Assembly: GCA_964610885.1 (NCBI GenBank)
Contig: CAZSWR010000003.1
Coordinates: forward strand, 1 to 64,000
Origin: CAZSWR01 sp964610885
Lineage (GTDB): Bacteria > Bacteroidota > Ignavibacteria > Kapaibacteriales > UBA2268
Direction: 5' to 3'
Length of the DNA: 64,000 nucleotides
The translations under genes and the position numbers were made by a program. Below the pieces are notes generated by a model. That model was not told the DNA's origin, did no database searches, and saw only the letters and a program-made list of their open reading frames with translations. Of this stretch, positions 25,923 to 35,461 are shown one piece after another; positions within the stretch are counted from its first letter, which is position 1, and each line of letters starts with the position of its first letter.

Positions 25923-27368
25923 TTATTCGGCCGAATATATCAGTTTCAATTCCTTCGAAATCTTGTCTGACGGAATGGCAAACGAAAGTCCTTCGAGGCC
26001 CACTCCGCTAAGTTTGAAATTAGCTATTCCGACCAAGTTCATATTCTTCATGAATATTGGCGCGCCGGAACTTGTCTTGCTCATCGAGGCATCGATTTGC
26101 AAGTATTGAGAGCCATCGACCTCGCGGAAAGCCGATACCACGCCCTTCGTTATCGATTGCGAAAACTGGCCGCCGGTTTGCGTCGAAATGGCCAAGACCT
26201 CTTCGCCCGGCTTGCAGGCCAGGTCGGGCGGGAAAAGAAATGCGATATCGAACAGCGATCGCACTTTCAGAAGCGCGAGGGCCGATTTCCTGCTGACTCG
26301 AATCAAATCCGCGTTGTACTGCCGGCCGTCGCTCGTAACGATAGTGAATTGGTCGCCTTTGGAGGCAATAACATTGTAGTTAGTAATGATAAATCCGTCG
26401 TGGCTGATGACGAATCCGCTGCCCTCGCCCGATTTCGTCTTAACCGTTACGCAGGCTTGGACGGCTTCGTCGGCGTCTTTTGGCGTTCGAGTTGGTTTCT
26501 GTATCTTTATCGGCCCGAGCAATTCTTCGGCCGAAGTGTCTTTTTTCAGAATAGATTCCATATCCTTGGATTGGAGCAATTGCAAGAATGATTTCTCGGT
26601 TACTTCGTTGATCAGGTTGAAGGTCGAATGAAATATCATATTGCCGCCCTTGTGCAATGAGGACTGGGTGTATATCCTCTTAGTCATCAATGTGTCGCCA
26701 AAAACGTTTTCCATGGACCAGTCAATTCCGATCGAATCGCAGAGCAAATCGGGCAGATATGAATTCAAAAATACTTTGTAGATAAGCTTCAAATTGCTAT
26801 TTGCAATCGCGCAGTTAATAACCACAGTATTCAAATTGTCCAACAGAAGAACTCTGTTCGTGTCGATGAACCCGCGCTTCTCGAGCAGTTCGTTCAGCCG
26901 GACCCCTTTCAGGAACGAGTACGACGATTCTTTGACTTTCTTATCCTTAAAAAACGGGTCGCCACCTCGGAAGAATTTTTCAAATGAATAGTACTCAACG
27001 GAGTTCTCCGAAATGGAATTATTTATTTTTTCATTCTTGATAAAGAAATGTTTGTAATCGTTCGTCCATTGGGGGAACGGCTCCAATTTCTTTACATAGT
27101 ATTTTTTCTTGTAGCAATTGGACGAGTCTAATTTAGTGAAAATGGCTTCGCAATAGGACTTGTAGCCGTCCTTCTTAACGATTATTTGCGTCGGCTTGGA
27201 ATTGTCATTAACTGTATAGATAATCGTATCCTTGCCGGTAAATTTCGTGGTGTCCAAAGTGATCGTATATGAAGTATCAGGCGAAATAACCGTGAATTTG
27301 ACTGAATACGGCCCGCAAGAAAACAATGCACACAGAAGCAGCAGCGAGATGAAAAGTTTTGTCTTCAT
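25923..27368 (-). CDS. Trypsin-like lipoprotein with lost catalytic residues
   Basis: Lipoprotein of 481 residues (MKTKLFISLLLLCALFSC, lipobox LFSC). The first 300 residues have no recognised domain but align with its upstream neighbour (both share the GFIDT and ENVFGDTL segments). The last 170 residues are a trypsin/HtrA-like fold: GSGFVISHDGFIITNYNVIA, SALALLKV, SSGAPIF, VGLEGLSFAIPSDKI. Compared with active relatives, the catalytic His is Asn332 (NYNV for NYHV) and the Asp is Ala363 (SALA for IDLA); Ser434 remains, in SSGAP instead of NSGGP. It is therefore probably a pseudoprotease. It lies 6 bases downstream of the intact paralog in one operon, suggesting a paired or regulatory role (inference). 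Confidence 0.85.
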   Translation of the reverse strand: MKTKLFISLLLLCALFSCGPYSVKFTVISPDTSYTITLDTTKFTGKDTIIYTVNDNSKPTQIIVKKDGYKSYCEAIFTKLDSSNCYKKKYYVKKLEPFPQWTNDYKHFFIKNEKINNSISENSVEYYSFEKFFRGGDPFFKDKKVKESSYSFLKGVRLNELLEKRGFIDTNRVLLLDNLNTVVINCAIANSNLKLIYKVFLNSYLPDLLCDSIGIDWSMENVFGDTLMTKRIYTQSSLHKGGNMIFHSTFNLINEVTEKSFLQLLQSKDMESILKKDTSAEELLGPIKIQKPTRTPKDADEAVQACVTVKTKSGEGSGFVISHDGFIITNYNVIASKGDQFTIVTSDGRQYNADLIRVSRKSALALLKVRSLFDIAFLFPPDLACKPGEEVLAISTQTGGQFSQSITKGVVSAFREVDGSQYLQIDASMSKTSSGAPIFMKNMNLVGIANFKLSGVGLEGLSFAIPSDKISKELKLIYSAE

Positions 27369-27374
27369 TTTCGT

Positions 27375-28850
27375 TTAGTAATTAATTGATAGAGCTTTTT
27401 TGATTAGGAAAGCCGGTATGGCGAACGAAATACCTTCGACGCCGATATCGACCAATTTCGCCACGGAGACACCAATCATCTCGTTTTTATCATTGACCAC
27501 TGGGCCGCCGCTATTGCCGCCATTGATTCGGGCATCCATTTGTATCGATGGAATGTCTTCGTTCGTACGGAACGACGAAATTACGCCTTTCGATACTGTC
27601 TGCACCAATTCGAGGCTTTGCGGAGTGCCAATGGCCAAGACGTCGCTCGCCGTTGAGAAGTTCTTTTCGTCCGGTAGCGCAAATGCCATGTCGAACGTGG
27701 TATCGACCTTCAGAAGCGCCAGGTCTATCCTTTGGTTGTATCGGACAACGCTCACCGGCAGTTCGGCGCCGGAATGCGTAAGGATTTTATATTTTTCTTT
27801 TTTGTCTGCGATGACGTGGTAATTCGTAACGATATAGCCATCGTTGCTGATGACGAAACCGCTGCCGTGGCCTTTGTCGCATTTAACCGTTACGGTAGTT
27901 GCAATAGCTTCGTCGAGCGATTTCGGCACTTTCGCGGGTTTCGCAATTTTCATCCATTCTTTGTTTGGGCTGATCGCCGTATCCTTGGCCAGAATGGCGA
28001 GCGTCGCCGGTCTTTCCATGAATTCATTGAAACCATTCCGTATTGCGTCAAATGCTACTCTGTTGAAATCTGTTTTGATAGTAACATTAGTATAATAGAA
28101 ACGATTACTATTCATGTGCACGTCCAAGCAGAATAGTCCCGATTTCGAGTTGGTCGTATCCATTAGCAGCGTATCGCCGAACACGTTTTCGATTCGCCAT
28201 TGAACTTTAGCCGAATATTCAGTCATATTGGGGAAGACCATTCTCCAATTCGTGTAAATATGCTTGTGCTCATCGCTAAGAGTAACTGACCTGAGAATTA
28301 GGTTGTTGGCGTTGTCGTGGAATATCAACTTTGTTGTATCGATGAACCCTTTTGTTGCGATGTATTTGTATAATCTTATTTCGGGTATGTGGTCCTCTGA
28401 TTCGATTGTATCGATTTGCTTATCTTTATAGCTTGAATTGTCCAGATAATTGCTTAGATTATAGAAATAATGCGTCGAAATATACTTCCAGTCCTTGCCC
28501 GGTTTATTCGGCCTGAGGTGCATCATTTTCTGATTGCTTTGACGATAAACAATCGGCTTCAGTCGGGGGATCTTGTACTCAGGGCGGAAGCAATCGCCGT
28601 AATTTGGATCCGGGTACCAAGTGGTATAAACCGTATCGTATCCGTCCTTGAAGGCAGTTATTTGCCGAGGAACGCCGTCGTTAGCGAACGTTACGTACAT
28701 TGTGTCGTATCCGCCAAGCTTGACGGTGTCAATGCAAAATCTGACATTGGATCCGCCGGTATCGATGCGTATCCTTTGGACCTTCGGAGAGCCGCATCCG
28801 ACAATACTAATAATTATTGCTACCCAAAAAAGTAAAACTAATTTTTTCAT
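27375..28850 (-). CDS. Trypsin-like serine protease lipoprotein (active-site residues intact)
   Basis: Lipoprotein of 491 residues; start 28850 gives MKKLVLLFWVAIIISIVGC, with lipobox IVGC. A 300-residue domain of unknown function precedes an S1C-type serine protease domain. The triad is complete: His345 in TNYHVIA, Asp376 in RIDLALLKV and Ser447 in GGNSGGPVV. GHGSGFVISNDGYIVTNYHV and VEGISFAIPAFLI are standard HtrA-like strands. No PDZ domain follows, unlike DegP/DegQ. The lipid anchor places it in the envelope, where it may process or degrade exported proteins. The paralog that has lost His and Asp starts 6 bases after its stop, so both come from one transcript after a duplication. Confidence 0.9.
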   Translation of the reverse strand: MKKLVLLFWVAIIISIVGCGSPKVQRIRIDTGGSNVRFCIDTVKLGGYDTMYVTFANDGVPRQITAFKDGYDTVYTTWYPDPNYGDCFRPEYKIPRLKPIVYRQSNQKMMHLRPNKPGKDWKYISTHYFYNLSNYLDNSSYKDKQIDTIESEDHIPEIRLYKYIATKGFIDTTKLIFHDNANNLILRSVTLSDEHKHIYTNWRMVFPNMTEYSAKVQWRIENVFGDTLLMDTTNSKSGLFCLDVHMNSNRFYYTNVTIKTDFNRVAFDAIRNGFNEFMERPATLAILAKDTAISPNKEWMKIAKPAKVPKSLDEAIATTVTVKCDKGHGSGFVISNDGYIVTNYHVIADKKEKYKILTHSGAELPVSVVRYNQRIDLALLKVDTTFDMAFALPDEKNFSTASDVLAIGTPQSLELVQTVSKGVISSFRTNEDIPSIQMDARINGGNSGGPVVNDKNEMIGVSVAKLVDIGVEGISFAIPAFLIKKALSINY

Positions 28851-29079
28851 GTTTAGCCTGAAAAATGTAAGAATACTATTAAAGATAATGATCTGATTAA
28901 GGGGCCAAAGCCGTTCAAAGTTCATTGAAAATGATTAGCAAATTTAAGAAAAAAGTTTATATAAAAAAACAAATAATAATCCGGCACAATATAAAAACCC
29001 GGAATCGATATGAAACCGGGTTAAATGTATTGTCTGGGATATATATAGATTCGACCGAGGGTAAAGATACCACACCGAT

Positions 29080-29493
29080 CGATTTGACTGGAAGCAGAAC
29101 AGCCGACGAAGTGGCTCAAGAACATCCTGAAAAAACGATTGTAAGCGTCGGCGACCGAGAGAGCGATACTTTTGAGCTATTTATCTTGGCTATGGAAGAA
29201 TCCAGTAAAGCTCAATTACTGCTCAGAGCAGCACAGAACAGGAGAGTTGCTGATAAAGAAACCATAAGGCTATGGGCAGCAGCTGAATCATCGAAAGAAT
29301 TAGGCACGAAGACATTAGTTTTGTCTAAAACAGAGAATAAGGATCTAAGCCCAATAGAACTGTCTGTAAGGGCTTGTAAAGTTACGATAACGGTGGTTAC
29401 ATTAACCGCACCAACGATGGACCGCCTGGCTTAAAAACTCTTTGGCTTGGTCTATCTAAGCTGGCCGATTATGTCTTCATGTACGATTTCATG
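29080..29493 (+). pseudogene. IS4-family (Tn5-like) transposase remnant
   Basis: Coding remnant of the DDE transposase, recognised by TIVSVGDRESDTFELF (catalytic Asp region), QLLLRAAQNRRVADKE and ELSVRACKVTI. The frame that starts further upstream ends at 29434, but the match continues one frame over from about 29395 as GYINRTNDGPPGLKTLWLGL and then SKLADY, so a frameshift lies near 29390. N-terminal and C-terminal parts and the terminal repeats are missing, so it cannot move. Its 3' end runs into family A repeat at 29500. No selection or function is expected. Confidence 0.75.
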
Positions 29494-29499
29494 AAAAAG

Positions 29500-29584
29500 G
29501 TGGCGACTGCCACTTTGTTTTTCAAGGGCAGCGCAATGACGAAAGGAAAGATGAACATGAATTCATTTTTCCTTATATTAGAAC
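29500..29584 (+). repeat. Dispersed repeat family A, copy 3
   Basis: Best-preserved copy, about 85 bp: hairpin GTGGCGACTGCCAC (29500-29513), AAGGGCAGCGCAATGA core, and GAATTCATTTTTCCTTATAT as the distal end. Confidence 0.85.
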
Positions 29585-29673
29585 AAAGATGTGTATAATT
29601 GGAAGTTACCAAGGAGGAGATTCCAGGAGTGTGTATTGGTAAATGTAAGAAATATTAACAGGATAAATCCGGC

Positions 29674-30603
29674 TTAGTTGAACCAGGAAATGAAGCGGCA
29701 CCCCACGATCAGCAGTTGATCCTGAGTCAAGCCGGCATATTTTGAGTTTAGCGAAATAGACTGCAAGTCCTCAATTTTTCCTTTTACGCATTCATGTTTC
29801 GAGATAGGAATACTCAATCGCTCATATATATCTACGTATTCGTTGTAGCGCAGCCTGCTTTGCGGTTGGATGGAATTGTCGATGAAACGCCATTTCGAAT
29901 CGGAAAACCTCAGAAAGTTAAAGCAAGTGATAGATTTGTCCAAATTCGCAAAGTGGTCAGTCATATCGATACCGTGGGACATAATTCCATTTTTCTTTTT
30001 CACAACTCGCTTGAATTCGGCAAGTATAGGCACTAAAATATCGGGATAGATATGTTCGAATGTATTATTCGAATGCACTAAATCGATGGAATCATCAGGC
30101 AAAGAGAGTGATCGGGCATCCTCCACCTTGTAAACTATCCTGAGCCTTTCGAGTATTCCATCGAGCGAAAGTGTATCGAATTCTTCATAGATGGCATGTA
30201 GCTCATCCATTCTTTCTTCTTTGATTCTAATAAGTTCTTTCAACTTACCAGTTTTTTCTGCAATAAAAAACTTTTCCAAAGCAATTCTAATCCTATCTTT
30301 CGAGGTCAGAAAAGAAATATCAACCGAATAAATCACATTCGCTCCCGAAAGGAAGTTAGCTATCGGCACAACCGGATACCAACCAGTACCGATTTCTAAA
30401 CATACATCTGGAAAATCAAGATTGGTAAACTCACTATACGATTTCAGATGCATTGCCCCGCTATTCAATCGATCATAGAAATACTGATCGTCAAGATATA
30501 CAGCCTTAGTAATAAACTTTTGAAATAAATAGTTGATTTTATGCTTAAAGGGCATAAACGAAGTAATTTTTTGCACAATGGCTTTCAGTATCCACAATTT
30601 CAT
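29674..30603 (-). CDS. SAM-dependent methyltransferase
   Basis: Protein of 309 residues. The nucleotide-binding motif I is VCLEIGTGWYPVVPI, followed by the acidic strand end IYSVDISF. DARSLSLPDDSIDLVHSNNT matches motifs around the substrate pocket of class I methyltransferases, and EHIYPDILVPILAEFKRVVK fits the 'FEH' post-motif of the methyltransferase 11/25 group. The target (small molecule, lipid or glycan) is unknown. An N-terminal extension of 60 residues precedes the domain. It is a single-gene unit, lower in GC than the surrounding housekeeping genes, and it sits next to an IS remnant, which could point to horizontal gain (inference). Confidence 0.85.
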   Translation of the reverse strand: MKLWILKAIVQKITSFMPFKHKINYLFQKFITKAVYLDDQYFYDRLNSGAMHLKSYSEFTNLDFPDVCLEIGTGWYPVVPIANFLSGANVIYSVDISFLTSKDRIRIALEKFFIAEKTGKLKELIRIKEERMDELHAIYEEFDTLSLDGILERLRIVYKVEDARSLSLPDDSIDLVHSNNTFEHIYPDILVPILAEFKRVVKKKNGIMSHGIDMTDHFANLDKSITCFNFLRFSDSKWRFIDNSIQPQSRLRYNEYVDIYERLSIPISKHECVKGKIEDLQSISLNSKYAGLTQDQLLIVGCRFISWFN

Positions 30604-31230
30604 GTTTATTGTTTGAATTATGCAACATCCACAATACTGTTATTTCGATTGTTGCCATGCAAGAAGTTTTCTGTTTCTCTGAGTCGATTTACTATAGCGA
30701 CTCCTCCGAAAGGCTCAGGAAATGATGCAAAACAACCGTATGCAAATATAAGATATTATGGATTATTTTCGCAAGGAATAATATCAATCGCTATTTACAG
30801 TAGCTGTTTTTTGAACAAAAAAAGTGGTTCTATATCGGACACTGTGGGAGTTCGAATTAATTACTCCAATCACGAGATTAATCATCGTAATGAAATTCTC
30901 AATATTTCAACAACTCCCTAGTATTACCTCTCCATAGTTTTCCATTGTAGGGTATTGTTGCCATCTTCAATTAGTACCGCGTAAAACTCACATCGAATCC
31001 TCTTCTGCGGGGCAAGGTCTTTTTCGCCAATTGCCCTCTGGGAGACACTTCTGAAAACTCAGTGACCGCTAAGGGCGAGGGTTCCCAAGGAAATTCGATA
31101 ATTTTTATGAGTTTGGGGCTAATATCAATACTAAAAATACTACTAACCCCTACTAACAAGAGAGGTTAGGTGGTGTGTCAAATATAAATTGATTCATGGT
31201 TGACTTGAACTGTATCCATGAAAAAGGTTA
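30604..31230. other. Gene-free stretch of about 630 bases
   Basis: AT-rich left of 30920; 30980-31090 is GC-richer, with short open frames lacking any family features. No RNA fold or repeat copy was recognised. Confidence 0.35.
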
Positions 31231-31809
31231 TTATTTCTTGCCAGCCAAGAACTGCTCGTATTGTTTGCGGTATTCGGCAGCGTATTTGATGTAATTGGGA
31301 GGCGTATTCACGATTCGTTCGATTTCCTTGTCCGTCAGTTCGCGAATCACCTTCCCGGGCACCCCGGCGACGAGCGAACGCTCCGGCACCTCGAAGCCCT
31401 CGCGGACGACAGCGCCGGCCGCAATCAAGCAGTATGGATTGACGATCGCCCCGTCCAGTACGCTGGCGCCGATGCCGATCAGCGAGAATTGCTTGATCGT
31501 GGCGCCGTGCAGCGAGACCGAATGCGCAATCGAGACGTCGTTCTCGATCACGAGCGGGTACTTGCCGTTGGTTACGTGGAGCATCGAAAGGTCTTGGATA
31601 TTCGACCTGTCGCCGATTTTGATATAATGCACGTCCCCGCGGATAACCGTGTTGTACCAAACGGAAACTTGTTCGCCGATTTCCACATCGCCGATGATTC
31701 GCACTCCCTCGCAAAGGAATGCCGATGGATGTATCTTGGGCATGATGCCTTTATATGCCAGTATCGATGCGCCGTTTCCGGTTTCGCACCTAATTTCTTG
31801 AGTATTCAT
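31231..31809 (-). CDS. Gamma-type carbonic anhydrase family protein
   Basis: Left-handed beta-helix protein of 192 residues. The hexapeptide repeats (VRIIGDVEIGEQVSVWYNTV and similar) build the helix, and the gamma-CA motifs are present: VIRGDVHYIKIG, NIQDLSMLHVTNG (His) and AHSVSLHGATI (two His), giving three metal ligands at the subunit interface. Family members hydrate CO2 or serve other roles in YrdA/PaaY-type proteins, so the reaction is plausible but not proven. The C-terminal helix (DKEIERIVNTPPNYIKYAAE) is typical. The lipoprotein genes upstream (to the right) share the strand; the nearest starts 57 bases away, so an operon is possible. Confidence 0.9.
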   Translation of the reverse strand: MNTQEIRCETGNGASILAYKGIMPKIHPSAFLCEGVRIIGDVEIGEQVSVWYNTVIRGDVHYIKIGDRSNIQDLSMLHVTNGKYPLVIENDVSIAHSVSLHGATIKQFSLIGIGASVLDGAIVNPYCLIAAGAVVREGFEVPERSLVAGVPGKVIRELTDKEIERIVNTPPNYIKYAAEYRKQYEQFLAGKK

Positions 31810-31866
31810 ACTTCTTTTCCAAAGCCAATCGTTAAAAAAACACTAACTTTTCGAAATAATTGCAAA

Positions 31867-32646
31867 TTATTTCTTCACATATTTTCCGGCCGAAAACGAG
31901 TAATGTTCGGTCTTGTTCATATCGATCAATTTTTGTGATTCGCTGTCGTATTGGTTTCCGGTGGTTTTAATCACAAGGTCGTACCAACCGTCCTGCGTGC
32001 GTTCGAATTTGTAATCGGATTTGAACTCCCATTCCTGGTCGTCTGTGCCGCCGTCGTCGTTTGCCGTGATGAAGTGAATCGCTTCGGTGAAGGCATTTTT
32101 GTAGTACGTGTACACCAAGGCGTACTCGGCATTTGTTTCGTCCACGCCGGTGAAAATGATACCGAATTCGCCATTTGTCCCAAGTTCGATCGTCTTGACC
32201 GGATCGCATGTGCCCTCCGAGCCGATTTCGCTAAGGTAGTAGTCCTTGGATTCCAATCGCCATTTCCCGTCGGTTTTAGCAAAGACGAAGCACGAGACGA
32301 AAGGCGCGCAATCGCTTTCCTTCGTGTTCGATGCCGTAACGAGAACGAGCTTCTCTGTGCCGGCCGATTTTATTGTCTCGAACAATTCAATCGAAGTGTA
32401 GAGTTTGCTTTTCCCGGCGAATTTGGCAACTTCCTTTTCGTCCTTGAGGAAATCGGCTTGCCATTCGGTCGATTCTTTCTTGCCGAAAGTGCCGAAAAAC
32501 AGCTTCATGGCAACTTCCTCTGTGGGCTTCTCGGCCGAAACGAAATCTTCCGGTTTGGCGAATTGAGACAGGTCCACGTCCTGCTTCTTCGAACACGAAA
32601 CAATGGCGAGCGCCAGCATTAAATATAAGAAAAGGTATCTTTTCAT
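31867..32646 (-). CDS. Lipoprotein of unknown function
   Basis: Protein of 259 residues with lipoprotein signal MKRYLFLYLMLALAIVSCSK (lipobox IVSC). I recognise no domain. The mature part has alternating charged and aromatic residues; the region DGKWRLESKDYYLSEIG and the end GWYDLVIKTTGNQYDSESQK suggest a beta-rich fold. It is the first-described of three lipoprotein genes on this strand (31867, 32706, 34046), separated by 59 and 107 bases, which may form one operon with the carbonic anhydrase-like gene. Function cannot be assigned. Confidence 0.75.
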   Translation of the reverse strand: MKRYLFLYLMLALAIVSCSKKQDVDLSQFAKPEDFVSAEKPTEEVAMKLFFGTFGKKESTEWQADFLKDEKEVAKFAGKSKLYTSIELFETIKSAGTEKLVLVTASNTKESDCAPFVSCFVFAKTDGKWRLESKDYYLSEIGSEGTCDPVKTIELGTNGEFGIIFTGVDETNAEYALVYTYYKNAFTEAIHFITANDDGGTDDQEWEFKSDYKFERTQDGWYDLVIKTTGNQYDSESQKLIDMNKTEHYSFSAGKYVKK

Positions 32647-32705
32647 TTCAAACGTCCTTAATCAATATCATCAATTTATCAAATGTTCCTTGTCGTAGCC
32701 GCCAC

Positions 32706-33938
32706 CTACCATGGCAGAAGTTTGTTCAGGAATGTGTCGTCCACCTTGGCCATGAATAGCTTCTCGGAGCCGCCGAAGACGAACGATCCGTCCACGTCCA
32801 CTTGCGGACTGAGCAGCAAAGCATCGCCGGAGGTCAGCGTTACTGTGTTCCCAAGCGTCCCGTCCCGCTTGACGGTATAAAGGCCGGCGACGCCACCTTT
32901 GGAGGCAACGAGCGCGAGCTTCTTTTTGCTGATGTAGAGCGGCGAGTGCGCCGTCATTTCCAGATACAATTTCCAGTTTTCTTTCCCATCCTTATCGAAG
33001 GAAAACACTCCCGAAAGTGGATTGGCAGTGGTGGTGCTGACGCCGACGCAATAAACGTTTTGCTTGGAGTCCGCCGAGACGAATTTGGGCATCACGTCGA
33101 TCGAGGAGCGCCACAGCTGGCGGCCGTCCGTGGAATACGAGGCCACGAAGCTGCGTTTCTCGCGTTGGGCGTCCAATTGCGAACCGCACACAAAGAGCCT
33201 GTCCTCCGATAGTATCGCGCCGCTGAGCAACCGAAGGCCGTCGGTGGCCCATTTCTGGAGAATTTGGCCGGCGGGGGACACCTTCGCGATCGTATCGGAT
33301 TGAGAAAAGTCGTTGCATGTATAGCCCACGTAGAGATTCCCCTTCTCGTCGGCCGGGAAGCTTTCGGAAATCTCTTTGCCGAGCGAGAGCGTCCAGACGT
33401 TCGATCCGGCGAAAGACACCTTCTGGAGCAATCCGTCGGTGTTTCCCACGACGATGCCGTCCTCGGTCTTCAGCAAGTTCCCAAAGAGAGTCATCGGCGA
33501 CGGGTCGCAGAGCTTGTATTTCCAATTGAGTTTGCCGATTGGGCTGACCGAATAAAGGTATCCGTTCGATAGTACGACATAGATATTATTGTTGTCGTCC
33601 GAACACATTTTCCCAATCGGGAAGGCAGCAGTATCGAGCCGTATTTCCCAATTGGTTTCGTATAGCTTGCCAATTGCCACAATCGAAGCGCGCTCGGTCG
33701 CGAAGGCGATCATCGTGTCGCAGACGACCAAGGGCGGAATCTGCGCACCGCTTACGTCGGTGGTTGCGAATTGGTACGGAAAGAGTTTGTAGCAATAGAA
33801 GGTGCCACAGGATTCGTAATTGTTCTCGCGTGTGGCTCCGCCGTCTGTGTTACCATGGAAATCCATGCGCGAATTCCCGCAAGACGAAACGAGGGCCATG
33901 CAAAGGAAGGCAGCAATAATGTAAGTATATTTTTTCAT
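32706..33938 (-). CDS. PQQ-like beta-propeller lipoprotein
   Basis: Protein of 410 residues with lipoprotein signal MKKYTYIIAAFLCMALVSSC. The mature part is a WD/PQQ-type beta-propeller: repeats such as NNIYVVLSNGYLYSVSPIGKL, GNLYVGYTCNDFSQSDTI, LWRSSIDVMPKFVSADSKQN and VYCVGVSTTTANPLSGVFSF, each blade ending in G-x-x-x-W-type or similar turns. Propellers of this kind act as scaffolds (BamB-like) or carry quinone cofactors; no cofactor ligands are obvious, so a structural role is likelier. Lipid anchoring places it in the envelope. Same-strand lipoprotein genes lie on both sides. Confidence 0.8.
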   Translation of the reverse strand: MKKYTYIIAAFLCMALVSSCGNSRMDFHGNTDGGATRENNYESCGTFYCYKLFPYQFATTDVSGAQIPPLVVCDTMIAFATERASIVAIGKLYETNWEIRLDTAAFPIGKMCSDDNNNIYVVLSNGYLYSVSPIGKLNWKYKLCDPSPMTLFGNLLKTEDGIVVGNTDGLLQKVSFAGSNVWTLSLGKEISESFPADEKGNLYVGYTCNDFSQSDTIAKVSPAGQILQKWATDGLRLLSGAILSEDRLFVCGSQLDAQREKRSFVASYSTDGRQLWRSSIDVMPKFVSADSKQNVYCVGVSTTTANPLSGVFSFDKDGKENWKLYLEMTAHSPLYISKKKLALVASKGGVAGLYTVKRDGTLGNTVTLTSGDALLLSPQVDVDGSFVFGGSEKLFMAKVDDTFLNKLLPW

Positions 33939-34045
33939 AGTAACATTGCTTGGTTCAATTGTTTAACAAATTCCAATTGCGAATAAAACTTTTCTTGTCA
34001 ATTTTCAATTAATTGGGGCCATTTTGTCCGCCAGCTGTAGCCTGA

Positions 34046-35104
34046 TTATTTGTTGCGGAACAGCCGAAGGCCGCAAAATGCGCTCGAAGTGTCCTCGGCC
34101 AGCCTGGCGGGCAGCCGGCAAGCGAGCATCCCTTCGGAATACGAGCCTCCGCGGCTAACCCTGCGGCCGCCAGTGGCCGGGCCTTGCGGGTCCGTGGCGG
34201 GCGAGGCCGCATAGTAAGTCTCCGAATACCAATCCCAGCAATACTCGCGCACATTCCCGTGCACGTCGTACAAACCGAATGCGTTTGCCGCTTTCTGGCC
34301 GCCGCGCTTCAGCAATCCGCCCGAATTGCCCGAATACCAGCCCATATCGGCAAGCAAGCCCGAGCCGGCGAAATCCTCGGCGGAACCAGCTCTGGCGACG
34401 TATTCCCATTCGGCCTCTGTGGGCAGCCGGAATCCGTTGGCCGTGTCGATGAATTCAACTTTCGACCCATTTATTTCGTAGCAAGTGTCGTAACCGTATA
34501 TCTTCGAGATGGCATTGCAGAACCTGATCGCGTCCGCCCAAGCAATGGAAGCAACGGGGAGCGATTCGTCGTATTGCGCCACGGGTTTGGTGCGCATCAC
34601 GCGCCACCACAGTCCTTGGGGCACTTCGAGCGCGCTCGCGAAAAATGGCTTGCTGATCGATACGCTATGGACGGGCATTTCGCCGGCCAGCCCTGCTTTG
34701 CTGCCCATCTGGAAGCTGCCAGCGGGGATTTCGACCATCGCGAACGGAGGCAAAGGGATTATTTCGAGGAAGCGTTTCTTCGTGGTGTCGCGCCCGATAA
34801 CGATGCAGACGCTGTCTGATGCGATTGTGTCCGCAAGAGCGACGCGGACGATTGCGTCCGTCCAAGTGCGGCACTGCGCCGAAGGAATCGGAACCGAACC
34901 AACCAAAACGAAGCTCGAATCGGAACGAAGCCCGAAACCAGTTCCATATATGACTAATTCATCGCCACGGACCAATGTGTCTGCGCCCAATCCATAAATT
35001 TCCAATCCGCCGGGAGTTTGCAGCGTTTCGTCGTTGCATCCCGAGGACAGCCACGCGAGAAGGGCGAAAGCCAATGTGGCGACAATATTTCTTAAAATAC
35101 TCAT
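34046..35104 (-). CDS. Lipoprotein with TIG-like and formylglycine-generating-enzyme-like domains
   Basis: 352 residues. The start at 35104 gives the lipoprotein signal MSILRNIVATLAFALLAW then LSSGC. Residues 30-110 (GLEIYGLGADTLVRGDELVI, GTGFGLRSDSSFVLVG) resemble an IPT/TIG beta-sandwich. The rest is a SUMF1/FGE-sulfatase fold: MVEIPAGSFQMGS, PVASIAWADAIRFCNAISK, GFRLPTEAEWEYVARAG, GLYDVHGNVREYCWDWY and SRGGSYSEGMLACRLPARL. The paired cysteines of true formylglycine-generating enzymes are not present at the expected C-terminal place, so it is more likely a non-catalytic or differently acting member of this fold. Its substrate or partner is unknown. Confidence 0.85.
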   Translation of the reverse strand: MSILRNIVATLAFALLAWLSSGCNDETLQTPGGLEIYGLGADTLVRGDELVIYGTGFGLRSDSSFVLVGSVPIPSAQCRTWTDAIVRVALADTIASDSVCIVIGRDTTKKRFLEIIPLPPFAMVEIPAGSFQMGSKAGLAGEMPVHSVSISKPFFASALEVPQGLWWRVMRTKPVAQYDESLPVASIAWADAIRFCNAISKIYGYDTCYEINGSKVEFIDTANGFRLPTEAEWEYVARAGSAEDFAGSGLLADMGWYSGNSGGLLKRGGQKAANAFGLYDVHGNVREYCWDWYSETYYAASPATDPQGPATGGRRVSRGGSYSEGMLACRLPARLAEDTSSAFCGLRLFRNK

Positions 35105-35461
35105 TTTGCTTTTTGTAAATGGACTTTTCAATTAAATGGAAACATTATAACGTTTTCAAACGAAGCCCTGCCGCTTCTTTTGAAATACAGCTCCGGTGCG
35201 GATTTTCAAACCAATATTTTGATGGGCCGAACCCGCCGCCCACAAGCTTTTTGCGAATTAATTCCAGCTTGGAAACTGTACCAAAGTTGAAATTAAACCA
35301 ACTTCAAATATAAAAAAAAAAGCAATAGGGCGCTCTCGGCCGGCGCCACTTAATCTTATGAGCTTCAATATCGTTATGAAACAAGGCAAAAGGCAGACAT
35401 GGAAACACGAGCAAAACGCAATGTTTTTGATAATGTGATGATTAGCAGATGTGGCGATTAG

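Noticed and set aside
30971..31159. 62-codon minus-strand frame upstream of the carbonic anhydrase-like gene region
   Set aside because: No similarity or ribosome-binding site; composition is that of intergenic sequence.
34046..35104. True sulfatase-modifying formylglycine-generating enzyme
   Set aside because: The fold is present but the paired active cysteines are not at the expected place, and no sulfatase gene is nearby.
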